Positions 13,808 through 21,462 of a stretch of DNA of 29,299 nucleotides are shown here, in pieces. The stretch is taken from positions 1 through 29,299 of the forward strand of contig BNUY01000015.1 in NCBI GenBank assembly GCA_025997715.1, in the 5' to 3' direction. The position numbers and the translations under genes were made by a program. This stretch comes from Spirochaetia bacterium (lineage in GTDB: Bacteria > Spirochaetota > Spirochaetia > Treponematales > Breznakiellaceae). Each line of letters opens with the position of its first letter. The first letter of the stretch is position 1. The notes beneath the pieces are model-generated. The model did no database searches and was not told the DNA's origin. It saw nothing but the letters and a program-made list of their open reading frames with translations.

Positions 13808-15835
13808 TCACCCCGCGTCTTCTATCAGGTTCTTCATGATATACTCCCGCCGTTCCGGGGTGTTTTTCCCCATGTAGAAGCTGAGCACCTGGGGCACCGC
13901 CTTGAGGGTTTGTATCGAAATCGGCACCAGCCGTATATCCTCTCCGATAAACTGGCCGAATTCCTTGGGGCTGATTTCCCCTAGGCCCTTGAACCGGGTC
14001 ACCTCGCTCTGGCTGCCCAGGGCTTTACTGGCCTCGTCCCGTTCCTTTTCATTGTAGCAGTACCGGGTCTCCTTCTTGTTCCGCACCCGGAACAGGGGGG
14101 TCTCCAGGATGAACACCCGGCCGCCGGTAACCAGTTCCTCAAAGTAGGAAAGGAAAAAGGTGAGCAAAAGGTTCCTGATATGGAAGCCGTCAAAGTCTGC
14201 GTCGGTGGCGATAACGATCTTGGAATACCGGAGGCCGGAAACATCGCTTTCAATACCCAGGGCCATCATCATGTTGAAGAGTTCATCGTTTTTGTAGATA
14301 GCCGTCCGCTTTTTACCGTACATGTTTTCGATTTTCCCGCGAAGGGAAAAGAGGGCCTGGGTCATCACGTCCCGGCTTGAAACCATGGACCCCGTGGCGG
14401 AATCCCCCTCGGTCAGGAAGATCATGGTCCCCTCCCCTTTCTCGCCGTCCTCCGTATGATACTTGCAGTCCTTCAGCTTGGGGATTTTCAGGGTAATCTT
14501 CTTTGCCGCATCCCGGGCTTCCTTTTTCACCGCATTCAATTCGGTACGCAGTTGTTCGTTGGATATGATCTTCAGTTCCAGTTTCTTCGCCGGCTCGGGG
14601 TTCTTGTGGAGCCAGTCCTCCACCGCATCCTTCACCTCCTGGACCACCCATCCCCGGATGTCCGAGTTCCCCAGCTTGTTCTTGGTCTGGCTTTCAAACA
14701 CCGGGTTCTTCAGCTTTACGGCGATGGCTGCGGTGGTCCCCTCCCGAATATCCTCGCTGCGGTAATCCTTCTTGAAAAAAGTCTGGATGCCCTTGAGAAA
14801 CCCTTCCTTAAAAGCCGAAAGGTGGGTACCCCCGTCACTGGTGAACTGGCCGTTCACAAAGGAAAAGTATTCCTCCCCGTAGTGGTGATCCCCTGCGGTA
14901 TGGGTAAAGGCAAACTCAAGGTGTTCCCCTTTGTAGTAGCCGATAGGATAGATGCCGTCCTCGCCGATCTCCTCTGTGAGCAGATCCAAAAGGCCGTGTT
15001 GGGATATGTATGATTTACCGTTGAGGTTGAGGGTAAGCCCGGTGTTGAGGTAGGCGTAATTCTGCATACGCTTTTCGATAAACTCCAGGTTGAACTGGTA
15101 GGCCCCAAAGATATCCGCATCCGGGGTAAACTCAACATAGGTGCCGTCCCGTTGCTGTTCCTTCAGCTTTCCCTTCTTCTGGCTGATAAGGGTCCCCCGC
15201 TCAAAAACCGCCTCCGCATATTCCCCGGCGCGATAGGCCACTACCCGAAAGCGGGAGGACAGGGCGTTCACCGCCTTGGTCCCCACACCGTTGAGCCCCA
15301 CGGAAAACTGAAACACATCATCGTTGTATTTAGCCCCGGTATTGATCACCGAAACGCACTCCACCAGTTTCCCCAGGGGAATACCCCGGCCATAGTCCCG
15401 CACCGACGCGCTCCCGTCCTTTACCGACACCTCAATACGCTTGCCGTTCCCCATGATGTATTCGTCAATGCCGTTGTCAATGATCTCCTTGAGGAGCACG
15501 TAGATGCCATCGTCGGGGTTGGACCCGTCTCCCAAGCGGCCTATGTACATGCCGGTGCGCAGGCGGATGTGTTCCAGGGAGGAGAGGGTCTTAATTTTCG
15601 ACTCGTCGTAGACCCCGGGAACCTTCGAAGAAAGCACCTTCAGAGAAAGCGCTTTCCCTTTTGCGGGGGTGGGGGCTTTTTCCTCGGCCTTAGCCGGGCG
15701 GCTCCTTGGTTTTGCCGCCGCTTCCTGGGTAAAAAGCTCCTCTTGCTTAGTCGCCTTTATCGCCGCTGCCCTGGCGGCAAGACCCTTTGCCGGCTTTGCT
15801 TTTGAGCCGGACGTCGTTTGCGTTGTTTTTGCCAT
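13808..15835 (-). CDS. parE: DNA topoisomerase IV subunit B (ParE/GyrB family)
   Basis: 675 residues from ATG 15835; the annotated-looking longer frame starts inside the upstream spacer. It is the ATPase partner of ParC. ATP-binding GHKL motifs: EIIDNGIDEYIMG, VRDYGRGIPLGK and GLNGVGTKAVNALS. TOPRIM motifs: FLTEGDSATGSM and DADFDGFHIRNLLL. The N-terminus carries about 75 extra residues rich in Lys, Ala and Pro (SGSKAKPAKGLAARAAAIKATK ... KPRSRPAKAEEKAPTPAKGK) before the usual YDESKIKTLSSLEHIR start, resembling a disordered, DNA-binding histone H1-like tail. RPGMYIG of most homologues is RTGMYIG here. No ribosome site is obvious. It ends at element B. Confidence 0.93.
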   Translation of the reverse strand: MAKTTQTTSGSKAKPAKGLAARAAAIKATKQEELFTQEAAAKPRSRPAKAEEKAPTPAKGKALSLKVLSSKVPGVYDESKIKTLSSLEHIRLRTGMYIGRLGDGSNPDDGIYVLLKEIIDNGIDEYIMGNGKRIEVSVKDGSASVRDYGRGIPLGKLVECVSVINTGAKYNDDVFQFSVGLNGVGTKAVNALSSRFRVVAYRAGEYAEAVFERGTLISQKKGKLKEQQRDGTYVEFTPDADIFGAYQFNLEFIEKRMQNYAYLNTGLTLNLNGKSYISQHGLLDLLTEEIGEDGIYPIGYYKGEHLEFAFTHTAGDHHYGEEYFSFVNGQFTSDGGTHLSAFKEGFLKGIQTFFKKDYRSEDIREGTTAAIAVKLKNPVFESQTKNKLGNSDIRGWVVQEVKDAVEDWLHKNPEPAKKLELKIISNEQLRTELNAVKKEARDAAKKITLKIPKLKDCKYHTEDGEKGEGTMIFLTEGDSATGSMVSSRDVMTQALFSLRGKIENMYGKKRTAIYKNDELFNMMMALGIESDVSGLRYSKIVIATDADFDGFHIRNLLLTFFLSYFEELVTGGRVFILETPLFRVRNKKETRYCYNEKERDEASKALGSQSEVTRFKGLGEISPKEFGQFIGEDIRLVPISIQTLKAVPQVLSFYMGKNTPERREYIMKNLIEDAG

Positions 15836-15904
15836 GGTTCTAGTTAATAGTATTATCGGTATTTTGGCAATACCTTTCATCCAGCTCCGATAAGGGGCCC
15901 TTTT

Positions 15905-16534
15905 TTACAATTTCTCAAAATCCGATGAGCCATGTTTGCACAGGGGGCAAACAAAATCCGGTGGGAGTTCATCCCCTTCGTACACATAGCCGCAAATTTT
16001 ACACACATACCCTTTCTTTTTTGCAGCCCCTGCCGCAGGCTTTGGCTTAATGTGATCAAAATAATACTGGTACGTTAATGATGGTACGGCGGTTAATACA
16101 GCCGCTTCGGTGACATCCGCAATAAACAGGGTGTGGGTACCGTAGTCGCCGGTACTGATAACGTTACCGGAAATAAAACTATTGGCATAACGCCCCTCAT
16201 ACCGGATACCGTTAGCGCTGCGCTTTGTTTCATGGATATCGGCAAACTTATTAAGATCCCGGCCGCTCTGAAAACCAAAACACTGAAAAACAGAAAAGGG
16301 CGTTTCAATGCCTAAAATAGAAATAGTAAAGCTACCGGTTTTGCGTATCATATCGTGGGTAAAATTACTCTTATTGACCGCAAAAGAAATACGTTGGGGC
16401 GTACTCGTTATCTGGGTAAGGGTATTGATAATACAACCGTTATCCTTATCGCCATCCTTTGCCGTTAAAACAAAAAGCCCATAACTCAGCTTAAAAAAGG
16501 CGGCATTATCAACAGTACCGGTCATCTTGTCCAT
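15905..16534 (-). CDS. Flavin reductase-rubredoxin fusion (Hrb-like, high molecular weight rubredoxin)
   Basis: 209 residues in two domains. Residues 1-160 are an FMN-binding flavin-reductase domain (TITQITSTPQRISFAVNKSNFTHDMIRKTGSFTISILG is typical, read approximately from residue 38 onward). Residues 176-209 are a compact rubredoxin with Cys178, 181, 196 and 199 (CKICGY and CPLCKHG) that hold one Fe; a Lys/Pro/Ala linker joins them. In Moorella the same fusion passes electrons from NADH to a diiron-flavoprotein NO/O2 reductase, so oxidative or nitrosative defence in an anaerobe is the natural inference. Its start lies seven bases after the stop of another flavin reductase gene, in an operon with pgi. 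Confidence 0.87.
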   Translation of the reverse strand: MDKMTGTVDNAAFFKLSYGLFVLTAKDGDKDNGCIINTLTQITSTPQRISFAVNKSNFTHDMIRKTGSFTISILGIETPFSVFQCFGFQSGRDLNKFADIHETKRSANGIRYEGRYANSFISGNVISTGDYGTHTLFIADVTEAAVLTAVPSLTYQYYFDHIKPKPAAGAAKKKGYVCKICGYVYEGDELPPDFVCPLCKHGSSDFEKL

Positions 16535-16541
16535 ACTTGCA

Positions 16542-17081
16542 CTACTCCTTTACCTGTAAGCCGGTAATCGCCCCCACATACATCCGGTGGTAGTCTTTCT
16601 GCGGGTAGCACTCAGCGTCGATACGGGGGTCCAGAAACTTTGCGGGATCAAAATCGTGGGTGTATATCTTGCGGCAGGTAATCACCTCCGCAGCTTCCTT
16701 AAACCCGATGCTTCCATCCTTAAAAACAATGGGGGTGAGCCCTGTTTCGCCTGCCTTGTCGATGTCCCTGCCGGACTTTGCGCCGCAGACCGCCAGGGCC
16801 TTGCGGTAGGATTTGTCAAAGAAGGAGATGGTAAACAAGGGATTGGCATTGGCAAATTCAAAGGTATACCGTACCGGCCGGATAAAGATGAAAGCCACGT
16901 CTTTGCCCCAAAGGACACCGAGGCCGCCCCAGGAAGCGGTCATGGTGTTCCAGTTGCCCTTGTCCCCGGCGGTGATAAGGGTCCACTCATCCCCTATCCG
17001 CGCAAAGGGGGTCCCGGGAAATTCCCGCACGTTTTTTTCTACCCACTCGCTTCCCGCAGGAATAACCGCTTTCTGTTTCAT
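16542..17081 (-). CDS. Flavin reductase / flavoredoxin-like FMN-binding protein
   Basis: 179 residues of the FMN-binding split-barrel flavin reductase family (DIM6/NTAB-like). Recognisable parts: FARIGDEWTLITAGDKGNWNTMTASWGGLGVLWGKDVAFIFIRPVRYTFEF, where W-N-T-M-T-A-S-W-G is the flavin-site loop, and NPLFTISFFDKSYRKALAVCGAKSGRDIDK. It would reduce flavin or transfer electrons via bound FMN. The ATG follows the pgi stop with no gap (TAA-ATG), so translation is coupled. The neighbouring downstream gene encodes a flavin-reductase-rubredoxin fusion; the pair may form an electron relay. Confidence 0.85.
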   Translation of the reverse strand: MKQKAVIPAGSEWVEKNVREFPGTPFARIGDEWTLITAGDKGNWNTMTASWGGLGVLWGKDVAFIFIRPVRYTFEFANANPLFTISFFDKSYRKALAVCGAKSGRDIDKAGETGLTPIVFKDGSIGFKEAAEVITCRKIYTHDFDPAKFLDPRIDAECYPQKDYHRMYVGAITGLQVKE

Positions 17082-18674
17082 TTACTTTACTCCCATTATT
17101 TCGCTATACGCGTCCAGCGCCTCATCCCCGGAGTTGCCGGACAAAACTTTTTTCGTCAGCACCTTTCCTAACTGGACCCCTTCCTGATCGAAGCTGTTGA
17201 GGTTCCACACAAAGCCCTGGAACATCACCTTGTTTTCAAAGTGCGCCAGGAGCGCCCCTAATGCGGCGGGGGTGAGACGCTTCCCGTAGATGAGGCTGGA
17301 AGGACGGCCGCCGGGGAATTCTTTGTTACTATTACTGTCGGCCTTACCTTTTGCAAAGGCTACTATCTGGGCGGCCAGGTTCGCCTTGAGCTTGGTCTGG
17401 CTGACCGATCCGTCCACGGTTACGTCGTCCCCTCTTTGGCTTTCGGTGAAGCCCACGAATTGGAGGGGGATGATGTCCGTGCCCTGGTGGAGGAGCTGGT
17501 AGAATGAGTGTTGGCCGTTGGTGCCGGGCTCGCCGAAGACCACGGGGCCGGTGGAATAGTGCACCGGGGAACCATCGCGGTTGACCCGTTTGCCGTTGGA
17601 CTCCATGTCAAGCTGCTGCAGGTGGGCGGGGAAACGGGACAGGGCCTGGCTGTAGGGCAGTATTGCTGTGTAGGGGTATCCCAGGAAGTTCCGCTCCCAG
17701 ACACCCAGCAGGGCATCAAGCAGGGCGGCGTTTTTGAGGATGTCTTTTTCCAGGGCAAGTTTGTCCGCCTCATGGGCGCCGTCCAGGAGTTCCTTAAAGG
17801 CGGCGGGACCAAAGGCCAGGGAGAGGATCACCCCACCGACGGCAGAAGTGGAGGAATAACGGCCGCCGATAAAATCATCAATATAGAAGGAATCGAGGTA
17901 GGCGGGATTGTGGGCCAGGGGGCTTGATTCGCTGGTCACCGCCACGATGTGCTTGCTTGGGTCGAGCCCGGCTTTTTTCAGCTTATCCTTGACAAAAAGT
18001 TCATTTGCCAGGGTTTCCTGGGTGGTTCCGCTTTTGGAAACCAACACAAATACTGTTTCCTCCAGGGGCACGGAAGAAACGACCTGGGAGGCGTCATCGG
18101 GGTCCACATTGGAAATAAATTTCGCCGTAAGGAAGCGCTGCCCCTCCTTCACCGCCCAGTTTTCCAGAGCAAGGTACAGCGCACGGGGGCCTAGGTCGGA
18201 CCCCCCTATGCCAATCTGGACCACGGCGCTAAAGCTTTTTCCCGTGGAACCCTTGATTTTCCCCGCCCGGACCAGCTCGGCAAAAACCGAAAACCGTTCC
18301 CGTTCCTGCGCGTAAAACGTACCCAAATCCTTGCCTTCGTGAACAACCGGCTTACCCGTAGCGGCAAGGCCGCCCTGCCCCCGGAGCAGGTGGTGCAGCA
18401 CCTTCCGGTTCTCCCCGGTATTGACAAGCTCCCCGTCCAGGAGGGTCTTGTACTTGCCAATGAGGTCCTGCTCATCCGCCAGGGCTTGCAGGGCGTCCAA
18501 TTCGGCCTTCTCCACCCCCTTTGCCGCCCAGGAATAGGTCAGCCCGCCGCCTGCCGGAACCATGCTTGCCTTGACCCGTGCGGCGGTCAGTAACGAGGTA
18601 AAATCCTTCCCCTTTTTGGGCAGTGCCGACAACTTCTTAAACGCTTCCGTCTTATCAAAATCCACATACTTCAT
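17082..18674 (-). CDS. pgi: Glucose-6-phosphate isomerase
   Basis: 530 residues from ATG 18674, preceded by AGGAGG six bases away; the longer frame to 18719 would read through an intergenic repeat. It interconverts glucose-6-phosphate and fructose-6-phosphate in glycolysis. Family blocks: VVQIGIGGSDLGPRALYLAL, FVLVSKSGTTQETLANELF, GGRYSSTSAVGG, LQQLDMESNGKRV and GEPGTNGQHSFYQLLHQGT, with the C-terminal Lys region QGFVWNLNSFDQEGVQLGK. It is complete. It heads an operon with two flavin-electron-transfer genes, an unusual grouping of a glycolytic enzyme with redox proteins. Confidence 0.96.
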   Translation of the reverse strand: MKYVDFDKTEAFKKLSALPKKGKDFTSLLTAARVKASMVPAGGGLTYSWAAKGVEKAELDALQALADEQDLIGKYKTLLDGELVNTGENRKVLHHLLRGQGGLAATGKPVVHEGKDLGTFYAQERERFSVFAELVRAGKIKGSTGKSFSAVVQIGIGGSDLGPRALYLALENWAVKEGQRFLTAKFISNVDPDDASQVVSSVPLEETVFVLVSKSGTTQETLANELFVKDKLKKAGLDPSKHIVAVTSESSPLAHNPAYLDSFYIDDFIGGRYSSTSAVGGVILSLAFGPAAFKELLDGAHEADKLALEKDILKNAALLDALLGVWERNFLGYPYTAILPYSQALSRFPAHLQQLDMESNGKRVNRDGSPVHYSTGPVVFGEPGTNGQHSFYQLLHQGTDIIPLQFVGFTESQRGDDVTVDGSVSQTKLKANLAAQIVAFAKGKADSNSNKEFPGGRPSSLIYGKRLTPAALGALLAHFENKVMFQGFVWNLNSFDQEGVQLGKVLTKKVLSGNSGDEALDAYSEIMGVK

Positions 18675-18702
18675 ACTTTTCCTCCTAATAAATAAAAGAA
18701 AA

Positions 18703-18775
18703 TTAACCACGAATGACACAAATCAGCACGAATAAGTTTGTTTTATTCGTGGTCGGTCTTGCATTTTGGAACTGA
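18703..18775. repeat. Inverted-repeat element C
   Basis: Left arm TTAACCACGAATGACACA followed by AATCAGCACGAATAA (18703-18735); right arm starting TTATTCGTGGTCGGT (18743). The right flank GGTCTTGCATTTTGGAACTGA matches, allowing a few changes, the complement of the left flank of element A (GGTCTTATATTCCGGAACTA) and the right flank of A (ATTTTGGAACCGGCTCA). It therefore belongs to the same subfamily as A. The right arm is shorter, so C looks decayed. It lies between argR and pgi, which share the minus strand. Confidence 0.7.
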
Positions 18776-18795
18776 CTCATTTCCTAATTTTTATT

Positions 18796-18826
18796 CTCCT
18801 TCGTCGCCTTTGTCTTTGCGGTTTAT
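18796..18826. repeat. Solo half of an E-type repeat element
   Basis: TCCTTCGTCGCCTTTGTC then TTTGCGGTTTATCCTC resembles the right arm of element E (TTGTCGCCTTCGGC ... TTTTGCGG) without a partner arm. It lies directly after element C in the argR-pgi gap, which otherwise (18675-18843) has no gene. Confidence 0.5.
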
Positions 18827-18843
18827 CCTCTTCTTCATCTCCT

Positions 18844-19332
18844 CTAATCTTCCAGTTCCGGAATACTTTCCTTCATACGCTTCATAAAGTCTTCCCCGGT
18901 AACCCCTTCACAGAGACAGACAAAAACCGTGTTGTCCCGGCCGGCAATGGTGCCCAGCACATCGTCGAAGCCCAGGTTATCCACCGCCAGGGCAACCGCG
19001 TCTGAATACCCCGAATAGGTTTTGATTACCACCATGGCGCCGGACCATTCGATGGAAATATAGCCCCGCATGAAGTCGTGCGCATAGGTCCGGTTGGTCT
19101 CCCGCTCCTCCTCGTCATCGGGCAGGGAATAGACATGGCCGTTTTCCCCATCGGAGATTTTGCCCACCTTGAGGAGCTTCAAATCCCGGGACAGGGTTGC
19201 CTGGGTGACCGTAAAACCCTCTTTTTCCAGGTACCCCAGCAGGGTTTCCTGGGATTCAATGCGGCAGGTCTTAATCAGTTTTTCAACCGCCTTTAAGCGG
19301 TCCAGCCGTTCTTTCACTGCATAAATATACAC
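18844..19332 (-). CDS. argR: Arginine repressor ArgR family
   Basis: 162 residues (157 if the second GTG, at 19317, is the start; VKERLDRLKAVEKLI there fits the usual N-terminus, and GGCGG lies 12-13 bases upstream of it). The N-terminal winged helix shows SQETLLGYLEKEGFTVTQATLSRDLKLLKVGKI, the ArgR signature (TQATLSRD). The C-terminal oligomerisation domain includes MVVIKTYSGYSDAVALAVDNLGFDDVLGTIAGRDNTVFVCL, with the GTIAGRDT-type arginine-contact loop. Hexameric ArgR binds palindromic ARG boxes when arginine is present. It is divergent from fapA; an imperfect palindrome between them may be its site. Confidence 0.93.
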   Translation of the reverse strand: MYIYAVKERLDRLKAVEKLIKTCRIESQETLLGYLEKEGFTVTQATLSRDLKLLKVGKISDGENGHVYSLPDDEEERETNRTYAHDFMRGYISIEWSGAMVVIKTYSGYSDAVALAVDNLGFDDVLGTIAGRDNTVFVCLCEGVTGEDFMKRMKESIPELED

Positions 19333-19362
19333 CGCCGGACACCCTTTTGCAAGCGCCGTTTT

Positions 19363-19389
19363 TCAAGTACCTTATTCGTATACCGATAC
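19363..19389 (+). promoter_or_regulatory. Sigma-28-like promoter of fapA
   Basis: TCAAGTAC (19363-19370), 11-bp spacer, ACCGATAC (19382-19389), compared with the flagellar consensus TAAAGTTT-N11-GCCGATAA: 5/8 and 6/8 matches with exact spacing. Transcription would begin near 19396, just before the AGGGGAG ribosome site and the ATG at 19406. The gene downstream is a flagellar-type protein, which adds weight. Confidence 0.5.
19373..19388. promoter_or_regulatory. Imperfect palindrome between argR and fapA (possible ARG box)
   Basis: TATTCGTATACCGATA reads TAT-NN-GTATAC-NN-ATA on both strands (12 of 16 positions symmetric). It overlaps the fapA -10 box. ArgR sites are 18-bp imperfect palindromes with AT-rich halves; this one is only similar in size and symmetry. 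Confidence 0.35.
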
Positions 19390-19405
19390 TAAGAAAAGGG
19401 GAGCC

Positions 19406-20794
19406 ATGGATAGTTCAAGCATTTGGGGCAACAAAAATGACGGGAAAATAATCGTCCGCATCTCCCCGGATGATATTGAAGCCTGGGCCGATTTTTTCCC
19501 CCCGCAAGGCGGCGCTCTCCCGATTACCAATGATTATCTCCTTAAAAAGCTTGACCTGCTGAATATTACCTACGGAATCCACTGGGACACCCTCAGGGAT
19601 ACCGCGTTAAAATGTAACCTGGACCAGATACCTATACCGAATGTCCTGATTGCCCTGGGGAAGCCGCCGGTAAAGGAAATCCCCGAATATTTTGAGCTAA
19701 ACCCCCATCTGGCGAAAGAAAAAAAGCCGGTTCCCGATAAGAAGCGGAACGATCAGATCGATTACCGCAGCTTTTCTCCCTTTACCATTGTGCACAAGGA
19801 TCAGGTCCTGGCGGTAAAGCATCCCCATGTACCGGGACAGGATGGACGAAATGTTCATGACGCCGTGATTCCCTTTGGGCTGAAACAGGTTGAAGGGGTT
19901 ACCGCCGGTGAACATACCAGGGTTACGGAAAAATACATCATTGCAGAAACAAACGGCCAACTGATAAACGACCGCAAGGTCCTGCATGTCCAGGAAAACC
20001 TTGAGATAAAGGGCTCCGTGGGATATGCCACCGGGAATATTATCTTTCCCGGGGATATCACCATAACCGGCGCCGTTTCGGATGGGTTTAAGCTCTATTC
20101 CGGCGGTTCGGTCACCATAAAACAGACCCTTGATGCAACCGAGGTGGTTACCAAGGGGGACCTCCTTGTGGCCGGGGGTATCGTAGGCCGGGGCCGCGCT
20201 TTTTTGAAGGTCGGGGGCTGCCTCAGGACGAAATTTATCCAAAACTGCAAGGCGGCCTGCAGACATTCCATGATCGTCGATTCGGAGATCCTCAATTCCA
20301 ATATTTTTACCATGGAAACCTTGGAAATGGGGGATAAGGGAAAGATTCTGGGGGGAGAGGTCTACGCTATCCACGGGATCAAGGCCTGGGGCATCGGGAA
20401 GGACGCGGGAAAGGCCACCCATATCCACTGCGGCATTGATTTTACCCGGCAACATGACAAGGAAAAATGCAACGCCGCCCTGCGCATCCTGGCGGAGAAG
20501 CTGGCAAAACTGCGGGAGGGTCTAGCGAAACCAAACATTGGCGCGGAAAAACAGGCGAAGCTGGAGGAGCTTTTGCACCGGCTTGAAACGGAGCGGAAGA
20601 AAACCGCCGCCCGGATAGCGGACCTTATGGGGCAGATCAACGCCGATGAGTCAGCCGAGGTCGTGGTGGACGGGGAAATCGCCCCGGGAACCCTTATTGA
20701 GATTTGTGAATTCGCCCTCTTTGTGTCGGAACCGCTGAAACATGTACGGATTAAGCTGGATGGCGGCAGGATAATCAGCGAAGGGCTTGTATGA
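19406..20794 (+). CDS. FapA / DUF342 flagellar-assembly-type polymer-binding protein
   Basis: 462 residues. The middle part (about 150-340) is the DUF342/FapA right-handed beta-helix: QVLAVKHPHVPGQDGRNVHD, ANGQLI-type turn, VGYATGNIIFPGDITITGAVSDGFKLYSGGSVTIKQTLDATEVVTKGDLLVAGGIVGRGRAFLKVGG. A coiled coil follows (about 352-410: LRILAEKLAKLREGL ... LEELLHRLETERKKTAARI), then a short beta tail. FapA in Vibrio affects polar flagellar assembly; treponemes encode several DUF342 proteins. Start ATG 19406 has AGGGGAG. The upstream motif looks sigma-28-type. It is divergent from argR; element D follows it. Confidence 0.88.
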   Translation: MDSSSIWGNKNDGKIIVRISPDDIEAWADFFPPQGGALPITNDYLLKKLDLLNITYGIHWDTLRDTALKCNLDQIPIPNVLIALGKPPVKEIPEYFELNPHLAKEKKPVPDKKRNDQIDYRSFSPFTIVHKDQVLAVKHPHVPGQDGRNVHDAVIPFGLKQVEGVTAGEHTRVTEKYIIAETNGQLINDRKVLHVQENLEIKGSVGYATGNIIFPGDITITGAVSDGFKLYSGGSVTIKQTLDATEVVTKGDLLVAGGIVGRGRAFLKVGGCLRTKFIQNCKAACRHSMIVDSEILNSNIFTMETLEMGDKGKILGGEVYAIHGIKAWGIGKDAGKATHIHCGIDFTRQHDKEKCNAALRILAEKLAKLREGLAKPNIGAEKQAKLEELLHRLETERKKTAARIADLMGQINADESAEVVVDGEIAPGTLIEICEFALFVSEPLKHVRIKLDGGRIISEGLV

Positions 20795-20810
20795 GATGAG
20801 AAAAAATAAT

Positions 20811-20893
20811 AACCACAGACCTCACGGACGACACGGACAAAAGAATGAAATTGCTAAACAAAAGTCCGTGAGGGTCGGTGTGGTCGGTGGTTC
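20811..20893. repeat. Inverted-repeat element D
   Basis: Left arm AACCACAGACCTCACGGAC plus GACACGGACAAAAG (from 20811), right arm AAAGTCCGTGAGGGTCGG plus TGTGGTCGGTGGTT (20861-20892). Units are 9 bp: ACCACAGAC, CTCACGGAC, GACACGGAC. The arms pair over about 30 bp with few mismatches. It lies after fapA and before the TM2 gene. The minus-strand side runs into GGTTATTATTTTTTC. A terminator role for fapA is possible. Confidence 0.7.
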
Positions 20894-20946
20894 TGAACCT
20901 CTTGGAAAAAAGCCTGATTGTTGTTATCATAAATTTGGGGGTTGCT

Positions 20947-21432
20947 ATGTACAGTGTTGGAATGGCCTATTTACTCTGGCTCCTTTCCGGGTTCGGCGCT
21001 CTGGGGTTTCACCGGTTTTATCTGGGGAAGATCCCCACGGGCCTCCTTTGGATGTGTACCGGCGGCCTGGGCATGGTAGGGTCCATCTTCGACTTTTTTA
21101 CCCTCCCCGGCCAGGTTAGGGAGGCGAACATCCGCAACGCCCTCTTTTCCCCAAAACATAACTGGCGCACGGTCAGCGACGGGGAAGCCCGTATCGTCCG
21201 GGAAAAGGAGACGGTGGAACGAACCATCCTGCGGCTGGCAAAGCATAACAAGGGCATCCTTACCGCCAGCGAACTGGCCCTGGAAGCGAATGTCTCCATG
21301 GATGAAGCGAAGAAGGTGCTGGACACCCTGGTAACCAAGGGCTTTGCGGAACTGCGGGTTCGTAAAACAGGAACCCTGGTGTATACCCTGCCGGAGTTGA
21401 TGGATACCGATTCGCCGCTGGAGGATTTCTAG
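20947..21432 (+). CDS. TM2-domain membrane protein with winged-helix C-terminus
   Basis: 161 residues from ATG 20947 (GGGGG a few bases upstream); a frame opening at 20878 lies within repeat element D and is rejected. Residues 5-50 form a TM2 domain: two membrane helices with AYLLWLLSGFGALGFHRFYLGKIPTGLLWMCTGGLGMVGSIFDF, including the typical GxxGxHRFYLG loop. Residues about 75-150 (VERTILRLAKHNKGILTASELALEANVSMDEAKKVLDTLVTKGFAELRVRKTG) are a winged-helix/PCI-like module that could bind nucleic acid or protein. The combination has been seen in spirochaete proteins; the function is unknown. The next gene starts 30 bases downstream. Confidence 0.82.
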   Translation: MYSVGMAYLLWLLSGFGALGFHRFYLGKIPTGLLWMCTGGLGMVGSIFDFFTLPGQVREANIRNALFSPKHNWRTVSDGEARIVREKETVERTILRLAKHNKGILTASELALEANVSMDEAKKVLDTLVTKGFAELRVRKTGTLVYTLPELMDTDSPLEDF

Positions 21433-21462
21433 TTGGGAAATGAAACGCGATATTAAATTACC

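Noticed and set aside
15836..15880. Upstream 15-codon extension of ParE
   Set aside because: The ATG at 15835 gives a plausible start; the extension is hydrophobic and unlike the tail that follows.
18675..18719. 15-codon extension of Pgi
   Set aside because: It would be coded by part of repeat element C and lacks a ribosome site, while AGGAGG precedes the ATG at 18674.
18683..18788. TCCTAAT on both sides of element C as a target duplication
   Set aside because: A 7-bp match is expected by chance in such a window, and one copy overlaps the pgi ribosome site.
20811..20893. CRISPR array (regular short repeats)
   Set aside because: The 9-bp units are contiguous and form inverted arms; there are no spacers and no cas genes.
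20878..20946. 23-codon extension of the TM2 protein
   Set aside because: It starts inside the right arm of repeat element D; the TM2 domain normally begins near the ATG at 20947.
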